Shown here: piece by piece, positions 24,701-37,200 of the stretch | How the letters are laid out: each line of letters starts with the position of its first letter | How positions within the stretch are numbered: the stretch's first letter is position 1 | NCBI RefSeq assembly: GCF_024868665.1 | Contig: NC_079904.1 | Location: 16,432,368 to 16,496,367 of the forward strand | Length of the DNA: 64,000 bases | Reading direction: 5' to 3' | From: Triplophysa rosa | Taxonomy: Eukaryota; Chordata; Actinopteri; Cypriniformes; Nemacheilidae | The notes under the pieces: generated by a model | Database searches by the model: none | Seen by the model: the letters and a program-made list of their open reading frames with translations, nothing else | What the model was told of the DNA's origin: nothing | Position numbers and translations under genes: made by a program

Positions 24701-27700
24701 CGAGAAGCTTGGACATTCATCAAAACTTCTTCTTTTGTGTGTCAGGGAAGAACATCGCATAGGTTTGGAGCAACATGGGGACAAGTAAATGTGTTTGGAT
24801 AAACTACTGTACTGTATCTTTGTAGCCACACACAGTTATGTCACCTTTCTGCACTAATATTAATAATATTGTTACATAAGGTTTAATTAAAGGCACAGTT
24901 GTCCCAAAAATGAAAATTCATTCATTATTTACTCCCTCATGTCATTCCAAAAAGTAGGACTTTCTTTCGTCTGCAGAACACAAAATAAGATATTTTGAAG
25001 AATGTTGGTAACCAAAGAACATTAGCCCCATTGACTTCCATTATATGGACTCAAAACCACTCAGACACTTCTCAAAATATCTTCTTTTGTGCTCCATCGA
25101 AGAAAGAGTCATATACAGGTTTTTGACGACATGAGGGTAAATAAATGATGACAGAATTTTCACTTTAACCTGTGAGGTGTGTTTGCTATTATTACTGCTT
25201 TCATGGGAGCAAACTTCCAAGTCATCTGTGTTTTGGAACAAAACTTCTGCGTACCTTGGATCCTGTAGTTGGCACGAGTCCGACTGCAGCCATGTACGTG
25301 CTGCCGATAGTTTTGATCTTCTCTATATCTCTGTAAAATTCCTTATCCATCAGCTGCCGCGGGATGAAGAGAGAAATGATAAAGAAATAAATGAGACCCA
25401 GAGTAGGATTAAGGTAACTTGCACGCTGAGCCAAACATACATTTCTCAGGTTGAAAAACAAGACATTCTCACCGCATCAAAGTCGGCGATGATCTCGTTG
25501 AGCAGCCGGAGGCATTCCACACCCATGTTGTTTCCATCCAGTTCAATGTAGAAGTCATTAAAGTTTGGAATGGAGGCGAACAGGACGCCCACCTGAGAAT
25601 AAGACTGATAATACAGGTCCTGGAAGAGTAAAAGAGAAGAAAGAGTCGTGAGACTCTTGGGGGATGATACCGCTGATCGAGGCTAAGCTGAATATGTAAC
25701 GGTTGTCAGCTCGTGGGCTACGTATCTAGGCAAGTCTATCTTAGTTATATACATGACATTCAAGAAACGAACATTATTGCTGACTTTGGTCTAAGCAAGA
25801 TAATATTAGCAGGGGATGTAAGACTGAACTCTCCTTCTAAAGTTAAACACATGACATCACAGATGATTCTACATTGAAGAAACACTTCACCCAGAAATAA
25901 AAACTGATTTTTTTGGTAACACAACAGACCTCATGACCAAAAACCAAAGAACACTGAACCCCATTGACTTCCATCATATAGACACAAAACATAATTTTTG
26001 TGAAGAAATTTGAGACATTTCTCAGAATATCTTCTTTTGTTTGAGTCATACCGTATACAGGTTTTGAATGACATTAGAGTGAATAAATGATGAGAGTTTT
26101 TATTTTTGAGTGATATCCCTTTAATAGACAGTGTGTGGTCAGTATGACCTCTTGTCTTATAGGAAGACATCCATAAATTCTAAAATCTTCTGAGTCTCTA
26201 TTTTGTTCGTTATCCACCTTTTTCGCAATGCGCGAAATTACCCATAATGCCTTGCGTATGCCCGTAGGGCTGATGCTTAAGACTTCCGGTTCGCTGCTTG
26301 ATCCCATTAGTCAGGCATTACCAAGTTAGCTTGAAAGCTTTTAAACGTCGTTATAATACTTTTATGTCATTTAAAACAGCAAAATGTCAAAGAGCAGTGT
26401 CTAAATTATTTCATTATTTCCGTGGGCCGCACGGGCAGAGGTGGGTAGTAACGCGCTACATTTACTTCGTTACATTTACTTGAGTAACATTTTGGAAAAT
26501 ATGTACTTTTTAAGTAAAATTAAAAGTGTGTACTTTTACTCTTACTTGAGTAAATTTCTAATAGAAAATCTGTACTTTTACTTCGTTACATAACTTACAT
26601 TGCGTGACGTTCCTTTCTTCCTTCATTTTAAAATATGCTTTTTAAAACGCGTTGTTTATTTCAAGGTCGTCGTCTCTTTTTACGGGCATTCCCGAGTGAT
26701 CGATTCTTTTGAGTCGATTCTTTTGAAAGCATTAATTGAACAATGGGCAAAACCATTTGAATAGGCTAATGAATCAGTTCAAATGATTTGTTCAGTTCGC
26801 AGCACGATCTGAATCATCTGAAGCAGGATTACTCACTCCTCGTAGCGCGAAACTTAAGAACACGCAGAACACAAAGAGCGTTGGATGAAGTGGATATTAA
26901 TCTATATCTATACAATCAAAACTGCAAATGTGTCATATTGTTTGCCAGCAATGATAAATGCCCGCCATATGCGCGCACCCGCGCGACCTGTTCGTCAGAC
27001 ACCGCAACATGCGCGTTACCTGTCAGACACAGAGACGTGGGCCTGCAGAAATATACATTTGAAGAACAGAAGGAAGAAAACTTGTTGATGGGCGTGTGGT
27101 TCACTGTTTACTGTTTGTTTACAAGTAAGAGCTTTTCACAACACACACGTGACACAACACGAGAAAACATGAGCTTTGTTCAAAAATGTGTATTTCATTT
27201 AAGAGAGCACTGCAGATGTTCTAGATCATCTTAGGAAATGCTCTGAGTTTAGTTCATGCTTTAGTTTGACATGATCTATTATTCTAAATAAGTTGTGTAA
27301 ACTACATTGACATCAGGACTAGATGAAATTTACAGAAATGCTTGTCTCTTCTGTATTTGTCTATTCTTTAGTCTCTCTAGTATATTGCAAAGATATCTGC
27401 TTATGATAATTAAAAATATGGATTAAAATGTAATATTAAAATATTGGCATTAATATTAATTTTATGTAGTAGGCCTATATAATCAGATACAAAGTAACTA
27501 AGTAACTAGCTACTTGAGTAGTTTTTTCATTGCATACTTTTTTACTTTTACTCAAGTCAATTTTAAAATAGTGACTTTTACTTTTACTTGAGTAACAATT
27601 TCTCTAGTTACTTGTACTTTTACTTGAGTAAAGATTTTGGCTACTCTACCCACCTCTGCGCACGGGCATGAGTTTTTAACCTAGAGCGTAAAAAACAACT

Positions 27701-30700
27701 TTGTTTCTCACCATAAGAAGTTGGACAGCGACGTCTACTGGGATGATGACATTAAATAAATTATTATAATGTCACTTAGCCCTGGATATAAGCTTCATGT
27801 GTTAATAGTGATGTACGATGCAATAACAATAAAGTAAACAACGAAGTAAACAATATGTTGTGATGTTTTTGAGAGGTAGAGGCAGTAGTCAGAGTTAAGA
27901 CCGAGCCATCTTTTAATGATATTTACCTTACGCTCTTGTTGTATCATGTGGTAACTTTCTGTGGCTGTTGTGACAGCATATTACCGCATAAATTATTCAA
28001 GAAACTTTATTTTTAACCATTAACAGAAATGTTCTCTAACATAGAAACAAATACAAAACGGAAGTGCGGAGCATCAAACAGGAAGTCACTCGCGGTAACG
28101 GCGCCCTCCATGGAGTACGTCAAGAAAAAGGTGGATAAACAAAACAGTTTACATGATCAAAAATAGATTTCAGCATTTTTGTTTAACTATTCCTTCAAAG
28201 GATTACATTATAAACAATAGTATTTTATGTGCACTTTTAAAATAAATCTGCTATGTTGGCATACTGTAAAATCGTATTAAATACTAACACTGTGTCTACA
28301 ACGGACACGCCTGGCACGAGCCGCATCCAGTGTGGACCAAATTTAAAATTATAATGGGTTCTAATGCGTTCTATTGTCGTGCCGTGTTGCGCCACGTTCC
28401 GTTTACATGGTGTGAGCCGCAAGAATAGGTCCTTCTTAAGTCATAGTAAAAAAGTCAGAACTATCAGTCCAATTTGACAAACCACACTTACATAATATCA
28501 TATTTAAAGCCACACTTTGTAGTTTTTCGACCTTAAAATAATGTCTCTAAAATTATTTCAGTGGTAGAACAACTCTTAACCAGACGAATGCTACTCCCGC
28601 TGCTACCTGAGCAGCCTCATAGCGGCTACAACCACACTCTGTAAGTTCTGTGTTCGGGTCGGTACACACAGCCCTGTCCATCCCCTGCCTACGGAAGAGT
28701 GTCACATGGTTTCCAAACAATGTTTCTGCATTCGCCGGTTCCATAAGGTTAGTAAATAATTTCACGTGTATTGCACTGCCCACGAGGAAGATTATACAGC
28801 GACATTATTTACAACATTGGTAACAGACAATTGCACGTATCAACCACATGGGGGAACCGTAAGCAAAAGTTCTATAGCAGGGGTCGGCAAGTAAGTTTGG
28901 CATCGGGCCAAAAAACAAATTTGCCGCTAGATGGCGAGCCAGGACATAGTCAAAGGATCATTTAAGAGATCCATTGATTAAAAATGCAACTTGAATAGCC
29001 AACTTCTAAAAATAAAGTTATTATATAATTCTATATTATATATAATTACATAATAGTCATATAATTATTCAACGTAGCCTATTTAACGTAACGTAACGTA
29101 TTTGACATAATAGCGCTGCGGGGTACGCTATTACGTCATGTCGTGTGATGTTAACATTTAAGCTAGCTAGATGGTGAGAGAAAATGGCACTATCCTGACT
29201 TAAACTGAGACATTTATTCAAGAAGTTTATTATAAACTGAAAACAATTAGGCTTACTAGACACATTTTATGTCAGAGCGGGATCTGAGCGGAATTTGGTT
29301 TACCGGTGAGCGTGAGCGTAATGTGAGCGGAGCGTTTGCTTGGACCGTGAGCGACTGAGCTAAGCGCAGTAATTGAGCGAAATAATAATAGTAGGCTGAA
29401 AAAGAGCAGTTATGTTTCAGTCCGACATTCTGTGACATTACAGCCAATATTTTTAGTCATTTTTTTATTTAAAGAGTGCCTAAAATAACTGTATAATAAC
29501 TGATAAAGTATATTTAATTTTCGTTACTTTATTTCCGTGAACATATAGCTGCCATAGTGCAACATTCAAAATAAATGCACAAAAGATGAAGTGCACTACC
29601 TTTATTATTACTGGGGTTAATAAAAGAAACGGGCTCAAAAGAAAAATAGACCAAAACAAGGGGAAATGCGGTCTTAAAACGTCAAACCTCAATCGTTACA
29701 GCATTTTAGAATGTACTTTTAGAAACTTGGACATAGTAGCTGCATCTCCGAATGCTGCATGAGTCCTCCGGAGATCACATTTGTCGGCCTCGGCCGGCAT
29801 CGAGGTTTATTCAGGTTTTATTTCAGAAAAGCAACTGTTACATTGGGTAAGTGACACAATGTCATCTTAAGAGAAATAAATATAAATGTTATAATGTTTT
29901 TTTAACTGAAATGAGCCTGTATCAAACCTCCGCAAATGGATGAGGCATTTGTAGTTGACGCGCATGCCGTTGTGCTATTATTCAGGCTTCAGGCTCATGC
30001 AGTGTACATGGGACAATAATCCAACAGAAAAAAAGTAAATCACCAAGAGGGGTGAGCGGGAGATTCTGAGATTGAGCGAGCGGAGCAGAATTTTCAGAAA
30101 GGCGCTCTCGGCAAGAAATATTAACGCTCCGCTCCCCGCTTCGCTCACATGCTCCACTGGCACAGGCCAGATATTATTGCTGGCGGGCCAGTTATCAGGG
30201 GTGGAGCTAGGGGGTGGCCAATGGTGGCCAAGGCCCCCGGCCCCCCCACCACCACTTTGCCGGCAACTTTTTTGCGGAAACATTTCTGTACACAGTTGTT
30301 CCCATATGGACGCATTTCAACAGCGCACCTCAAACAAGTACTTCTCCACCCAAACTGAAGGTGGCGGTAATACACTCAACTTAAATTTCAACCACCAACA
30401 CAATTACAGAAGAAGAAGAAGTAGTGTTGTTGTTGTTGTTCGCGTGTGCTCCAACAGACTTTGCGCGTGCAGTTGGAGGACTGTCTGTTTCCCGCCACGA
30501 GAGAAGAGGTCACAGGTAAGTTAACAAGAAGAATTAAGTTTATTCACTATGTTTGAAATGTTTCTTGTCTTAATGTATGTATATTATGGCTGGCGTGCTG
30601 AAGTTGAAACAGACATGGTAAAGTTTACTAAGTTAATTTAGGCTGTTAACTTAGCAGTATGAAAGTCGCAAGCTATAAACAGTTTCACTGTGTCAGTGTC

Positions 30701-33700
30701 ATTTAAAAGAGCGTTGTAGAAGGCCATTAAAAGTAAAGTCAACTTTCAGTGCTGATTAAGCTTAATGGTGGTGGTCTGTCTGTGTCATATCCTTGAAAGG
30801 GAATTCAAATGTTTTGTTGGCAGTTGGCAGCCAAATGATAATATGCAAAGTATTGCAAAGGAATATTTTTGAAATGCTTGCCCATAATGTTAAGGTTACT
30901 ATATTTTGATTTTTCTGTGATATTGTAATGTTTGTTTGATAAAAGTGCATTCTGGTATATTCTTATGTCGTGTAAATTGTCATTATGGTATGAGCTTTAA
31001 TTAAAAAGACACCACCTTCTGCAATGCCACACTGTTTCAGATTCTTTTTTAAAATCAGTTTAGTAATACATTAAAAAGCTTATGTGGATCTTCATGATGT
31101 AATTCTACATGGCAATCACTGCCTGTTTAAGTAAATGAGTGAGTGACTAAGAAACACTACTAGATCCACAGTGACTTGCCACATAGGGGAAAAAAAGATG
31201 ATATCAGTTTCTGTGCTACCCCTAGTAGAGCTATGGTCTCAGTCTGGCCACCCCTATGAAAATTGTCTGGCTCTGCCACTGCCAGTTATGGCCGCGGGCC
31301 GCCTCTTGCCGACCCCTGTTCTATAGTGTCGCTTTAATATATGTATGTCAGAGATCATAACAGAGGTCATTTACAAATAAGTGCAAGACACCTTAACTAA
31401 CTGCATAATACATAAGTGTGAAATTGGGAAAATTATGGGTACACTACAAATGCACACTACAAATAAAAAGGTAAACAATTGTCTTTCCAAACCATAACTG
31501 TACTTGGGTCAATTTTAAAATACGAACAAATCATATCTATTGCAGTTATTCCAACATTAAGGCCCGGTTTCACAGACAAGGCTTTAAGGCTATATCTTAG
31601 AATATATCAGTGCCATTGTTTTGTCTCGAGATGCACACCATTAATGTATTCTTCTAAGGTATTTTTATAAAAGCAACATGAATATCTTAATTCAACTAAG
31701 GCATAGTCCTGACTTAAGCTAAGCCGTGTCTGTGAAACCGGGCCTAAGAATGTGGTGTACACATAAATGCAGATTACATTTTTTAATTCCAAATTTTGTA
31801 ATTTTTAAAATGCTTACTATTTAAAGTTTTTGCATTTCTTTGAGTTTTGGTAAGTAATCCTCTCATATTTTTGTTCTATAATTTTGTCTTCTAAATTAAC
31901 AAAATTAACAAATTTATTTTCCTGAAAATCGAAAACACCTGATATAAATGTTTTAAAAATACCATTCACTTAAGCATGCTGAATCAGAGATTCATATTTC
32001 AGCCACAATTTTTTATTATTTTTAGTTATAGAATACAATTATTGATATTATTGGTTGAACCGCATGTTAAGTGGTCGTTATGTCATTGACCCACTTAAAC
32101 ATGATGACGGTATAAAACAATTACGACAAAATAAGATAATAACAAACTAGGGTGCTATACTATAAACAAGCAAAGGGAAAAGTAATGCTTGTATTTTGTG
32201 AACTTTTCTCCAGATTTTTACTTCCTTGTGCCACTGTTTACAAAATGATTCCACTCTCAGAAGAGGAGGCTTGCTTCAGAATTCAGGATGTCTGATTGCA
32301 TCAATTCCTGAGATGGATCTTGGGCAGGAAAAGAGGCAAGCAGCATGTGTTAAGCATGGAGCAAAAATAAAACGTATGAACTGTGGAGCAGCGAGTGTGA
32401 TCGTATTCATCCTATTTAAATTCTCACAATGCAGCTTGGCAGTGAGATCACAAAAGCGAGTGAGACGGCGAGGCTGAGCATTTACACTACGCACAATGCT
32501 ATCTCATTCACATGATCAAAACATACAGTATCATCAAAGCATCTGTACTGACCTCTCATCTCATTAACAGCTGGATCACAACAACATTGCCATGAAGTGG
32601 TGACTTTGAGTATTACAACAGCAAACATAGTTATTATTAGACCACACCAATTTAAAATGTAGTCATTTGCAACTTTGCATTAAAAAGTTGTGCATAATCA
32701 TTAGTGAACATCATTCTACATAAAACATGCTTTAATTGTTCATATTTTTTTACTAGTTTATGACCTTATAAAACACCTTTCTTTACTTTTCTGCTGATGG
32801 AAAATAATATCCAGAAAAACGCACTGTAATCTTTATTAGCCTACTTTATCACACAGTGAATTTAATGTTTTACTTTGTGGCTGTGTGAATGCTGCATCAT
32901 GTGGACATTAAGCCCACTTAAGGTTATTCCCAGAATTTTGTGAGTTAAAGTATAAATGAAATCTGACCATGTTTCTTGGGTTAGACAGCAGGAAGTGTTG
33001 AGCTACATGTGCAGGCAGCAGGTTAAACAGAATCCTCTTATTGTCCAACTTCACTTTCTCCATATCATTTCTATCCTCCTCAGCCTAAAACACAAACACA
33101 AAAGCACACTTTAATAATTACTGAATTGTGGCAGCGAGATAATATACATTTAGCAATAACTAGAGTTTAGAGGGTGTGATTTTTCGTATATGATTATTTT
33201 TACTAAATATAACCACTAGAGGGCGCTGTTATCACTGAAATGACTGCCGCTACTAACGTTTATGCATGGTCCAGATTCCTTTGACTTCTAAAAAAACTCT
33301 AAATTCCGTGGAATGGAATTGTGTCCACAGTCTATTGTCTTCCTGGACAACTGACAAAAATAGTCATGACTCATCTTGCATTAGATAAAGTTTTGTCCAC
33401 TCAAATGCTAGTGCAAGGTTAATGCTTCTTGGCTGACTTGTATGAACGTTTTTAGCTAGGCTACTTAAAATAAAATGCACTGCAAAAAAATAATTTCTTA
33501 GTATTTTTGTTTGTTTTCCAATACAAATATCTAAAACAAATAAAATTTACTGGAGAAGCAAAGTGACCTAAATATTGACTTGTTTTCTGAAAGAAAATTT
33601 AAAAATTAAATTAAAGTGCCATTCCCCATGATGCCAATTTTCAAACTTTAGTTAGTGTGTAATGTTGCTGTTAGCATAAACAATATCTGCAAAATGATAA

Positions 33701-34153
33701 AGCTCAAAGTTCAATGCCAAGCGAGATATTGGGCCCTATCGTACAATCGGCGCAGAGCAAGTGTTTTTGCTAGTTTCAATACGACGCAGTTCTCATTTTC
33801 CCGTCCTGCGCCGCGATGTTTAAATAGCAAATAGCACCTTCCCAATAGCAACCTCCGCCCAAAAGAATACGCCCAAAAAAGGAGCGAGGCCTTCCTTAGA
33901 GAAGAGGAAGAGCCGCTGAAATAGTGTTTGGTTCTCACTCAGAGATTGTAAACATTTGACTGAGCTGCGCAATTAATTACTTTAAATTTCATCACAGTCC
34001 TACAGCTGGTAATAAGAATTCCGCTACACACATTCTAAGATAACCAACGGTCAAATAACAGCTTCCATGACTTTAACATCGGCTGTGAAAGCTGTTCTGT
34101 GTAATACACTGATATCGTGTGTGTGTGTGTGTGTGCGTGTGTGTGCGTGTGTG

Positions 34154-34221
<68 letters not shown>

Positions 34222-37200
34222 CGCGTGCGCATACCTCTAAAACACTTCTATGAAACGTCCTTTGAAGTCTTGCTTGCAAATGTCTCCTAATGTCTTGTTT
34301 TATTATCCAACTTAGGTCCAATATAAAAAGGCAAAGCTAACGCTTCTCTTATTAGTGTTAATTAATATAACAGTCTGACGCCAATCGGTCCGGTGTCATT
34401 TCCCTATGGGATGAATTTAATATCAAAATGATTAACAAATGCATGCACAGTCATCCGTGAACATGATACAAGTTACACTTGTATTTTAGTATTCACAAAC
34501 AAATGCCGTATGATTTGAATCTGTGAAATTTAGATTGTAATAAACATGAGGCGATTTGTAAAAATAGAGACAGATTTGTGAATACAATGTTGTATTTTGT
34601 GTTCATGTATAATCATTTTGCGCATACCAATGAGAAGTTGTGCATTTGTGTATCCTGCAGCGCGTCCATTCATCCTGTTCTGTGCATTCGGATTTTGAGA
34701 CGTTCTTTACGCAGTTTTGCATTGGACAATCCACACACAAACAACTTCAGATCCACGCACAACCGTGCATAAACTACGGCCTACCACTAGATGGCAGTCT
34801 GACGGAGCGACGCAGAGGTTTGCGGCAGAGGTTGCGCTAGACTTTTTCATTGTCAGTCATTTTGACGAACAGGCTCATAAAAAATCAGTCATAATCTATT
34901 TTTACCAGTCACTATGGTCCAAGGTTGATGTTACGTGCTAATTAGCATGTTTGTGACATCATCACTATGTACATGCGTTTACTCGCTGAACTTACTGAAC
35001 TGAATACCCAATAAAGTCGTTCACATATTTAATGTTTCTGTTGTCAGACATAAAACAATAATTACAGACAAATGTTTATAATCATAACAGTAACAATGAC
35101 AGGTGCTTGAAAACGCTGTTTTTTAATCATTTATTAATTTACTTACAAGTTACTTTAAGATGCTGTTTTGTTATGAATGTGCTGCTTCTGCCACTCACTG
35201 AACGGAAAAGACGCAGAGAAACATTTTCCCGTACTTAAAGTTAAGCTTTATCCAAAATAATCTCTCTCTCTCTGAAGGAAAAAAAGTTTGTAAACACCGC
35301 ACCACTGTGTGCGCCTGTGTGTATGTGAGCACGCGACGCGGGGTCTGATTAAGTGACAGATGCATGCATTGCAGAATCAGATCCTCAAACAATGTTATCG
35401 TTGTGTTACTATGAAAAGTGTAAAAATATTTTCAGTTCGTTTTGAATCTATTGCACTGTGAGACGGCATAGTCTAATGACTTGTTTATACACGAGTCTCC
35501 ACTGATCCCGTTTTCCTGAATGGGCGAGACATTTATGAGTAATGAATGGGGAAACATGCGCCCTTTCCTCCGTTCACTTACGATCACGTTCTGATGAAAG
35601 GAAATGATTGGATGCTACCAATTTGACATAAAGGGGAGTTACAAATTGCCCTCATTGTAATCCGTCAAAATGACTCTCGCCCATTCGGGAAACGGGATCA
35701 GTGGAGACTCGTGTATAAACAATTAATTAGACTATGCCGTCTCACCACCGTCTAATCTGTTTCGCCATAGTTTCAAAACGAACTGAAAATATTTTTACAC
35801 TTTTTATAATAACACAACGATAACATTGTTCAAAATGACTGACAATGAAAAAGTCTAGCGCAACCTCTGCCGCAAACCTCTGCGTCGCTCCGTCAGACTG
35901 CCATCTAGTGGTAGGCCGTAGTTTATGCACGGTTGTGCGTGGAACTGAAGTTGTTTGTGTGTGGATTGTCCAATGCAAAACCGCGTAAAGAACGTCTCAA
36001 AATCCGAATGCACAGAACAGGATGAATGGACGCGCGCTGCAGGATACACAAATGCACAACTTCTCATTGGTATGCGCAAAATGATTATACATGAACACAA
36101 AATAAAACACTGTATTCACAAATCTGTCTCTATTTGTACAAATCGCCTCATGTTTATTACAATCTAAATTTCACAGATTCAAATCATACGGCATTTGTTT
36201 GTGAATACTAAAATACAAGTGTAACTTGTATCACGTTCAAGGATGACTGTGCATGCATTTGTTAATCATTTTGATATTAAATTCATCCCATATTTCCCTC
36301 GCCATAGTAGGAAAACAATTGCGATCTCTAACAAAGATTGACGTTTGCACATGCACTAGCAGACCTCCGTTACACTTCGATCGATCCGCATGTGTTTAAA
36401 AGGAGCCCTGGGTATAGAGCGATGTATGGCTTATTATATGAACAATGGCATTGACTTTATAATTGTGAAATAAAAAAACTGTGTAACTGTCACAGTATTC
36501 ATAAACTTTGAAAAAATATTTTTACTTGGAGGCCGCCCTTTTTTGCGTCAGAATCCGTGATGTCAAATGGTTGCGACCTAAACCTGTTCTCTTTCGCAAC
36601 AGCGAAGCACACACATTTTCCATATATAACAGTAAAATATGACACGTAAAACATAAGATCAGATATACAAACACACAGGGACAGTAGGTGGCGGTATGTC
36701 CTCTTGACACAAGCCAGCCTGCCAGCCATAAAAGAAGAACGCGTTCAGTATTAGACGTCTGTTCAAGGTGAGCGTGCGTTAAATCATAGCTATAAACTAC
36801 CGCCTTTGAGACATTTAAGACTATTTAAGACATCAGCATCCACCATAATCGTATACTTTATACATTATGAGAATATACTGATAAACACAATAATAATGCT
36901 TGCAGTTTGGTTATTTATTCTGTATTAGAGCACACGTGAATATTAGCCCCCGTCAGCTAATGACCGAGGGAGACAATAACGTTAGGCTACTGATGCTGAT
37001 AAATCAACATCAAAAAGTCAAAATCTGGATAAAATGCATTGTATAATGGCTAAAACATCGTGTATATGATAAATTCGAAATGATTTTGGTTATTAATATG
37101 CATGTTTGTGTTGTTTCTGACAAACAATATTAAAATGTAGGAAAATACACCAAATAGCGTCTTTATTTTCTTTCTTTCTTCTTTTAGCATTATATAAAAG

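Larger units (their letters stand above)
28503..31337. mobile_element. Outer host MITE of a three-level nest
   Basis: Left TTTAAAGCCACACTTTGTAG and right CTATAGTGTCGCTTTAA are inverted ends of a short fish repeat that was split by the hAT element at 28877-31318. Confidence 0.6.

Noticed and set aside
26788..27234. 148-codon ORF
   Set aside because: Lies wholly inside the non-autonomous hAT at 26436-27658 and shows no transposase motif.
27000..28400. Second gene inside the large adcy1 intron
   Set aside because: No ORF with protein-like composition or splice-consistent exons; content is hAT end and unclassified repeat.
30072..30524. 150-codon ORF
   Set aside because: Crosses the boundary of the nested hAT at 30196, so it is a chimera of two transposons.
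34578..34941. Overlapping ORFs mirrored at 35742-36100
   Set aside because: Products of the foldback element's inverted arms; both strands give the same short peptides.
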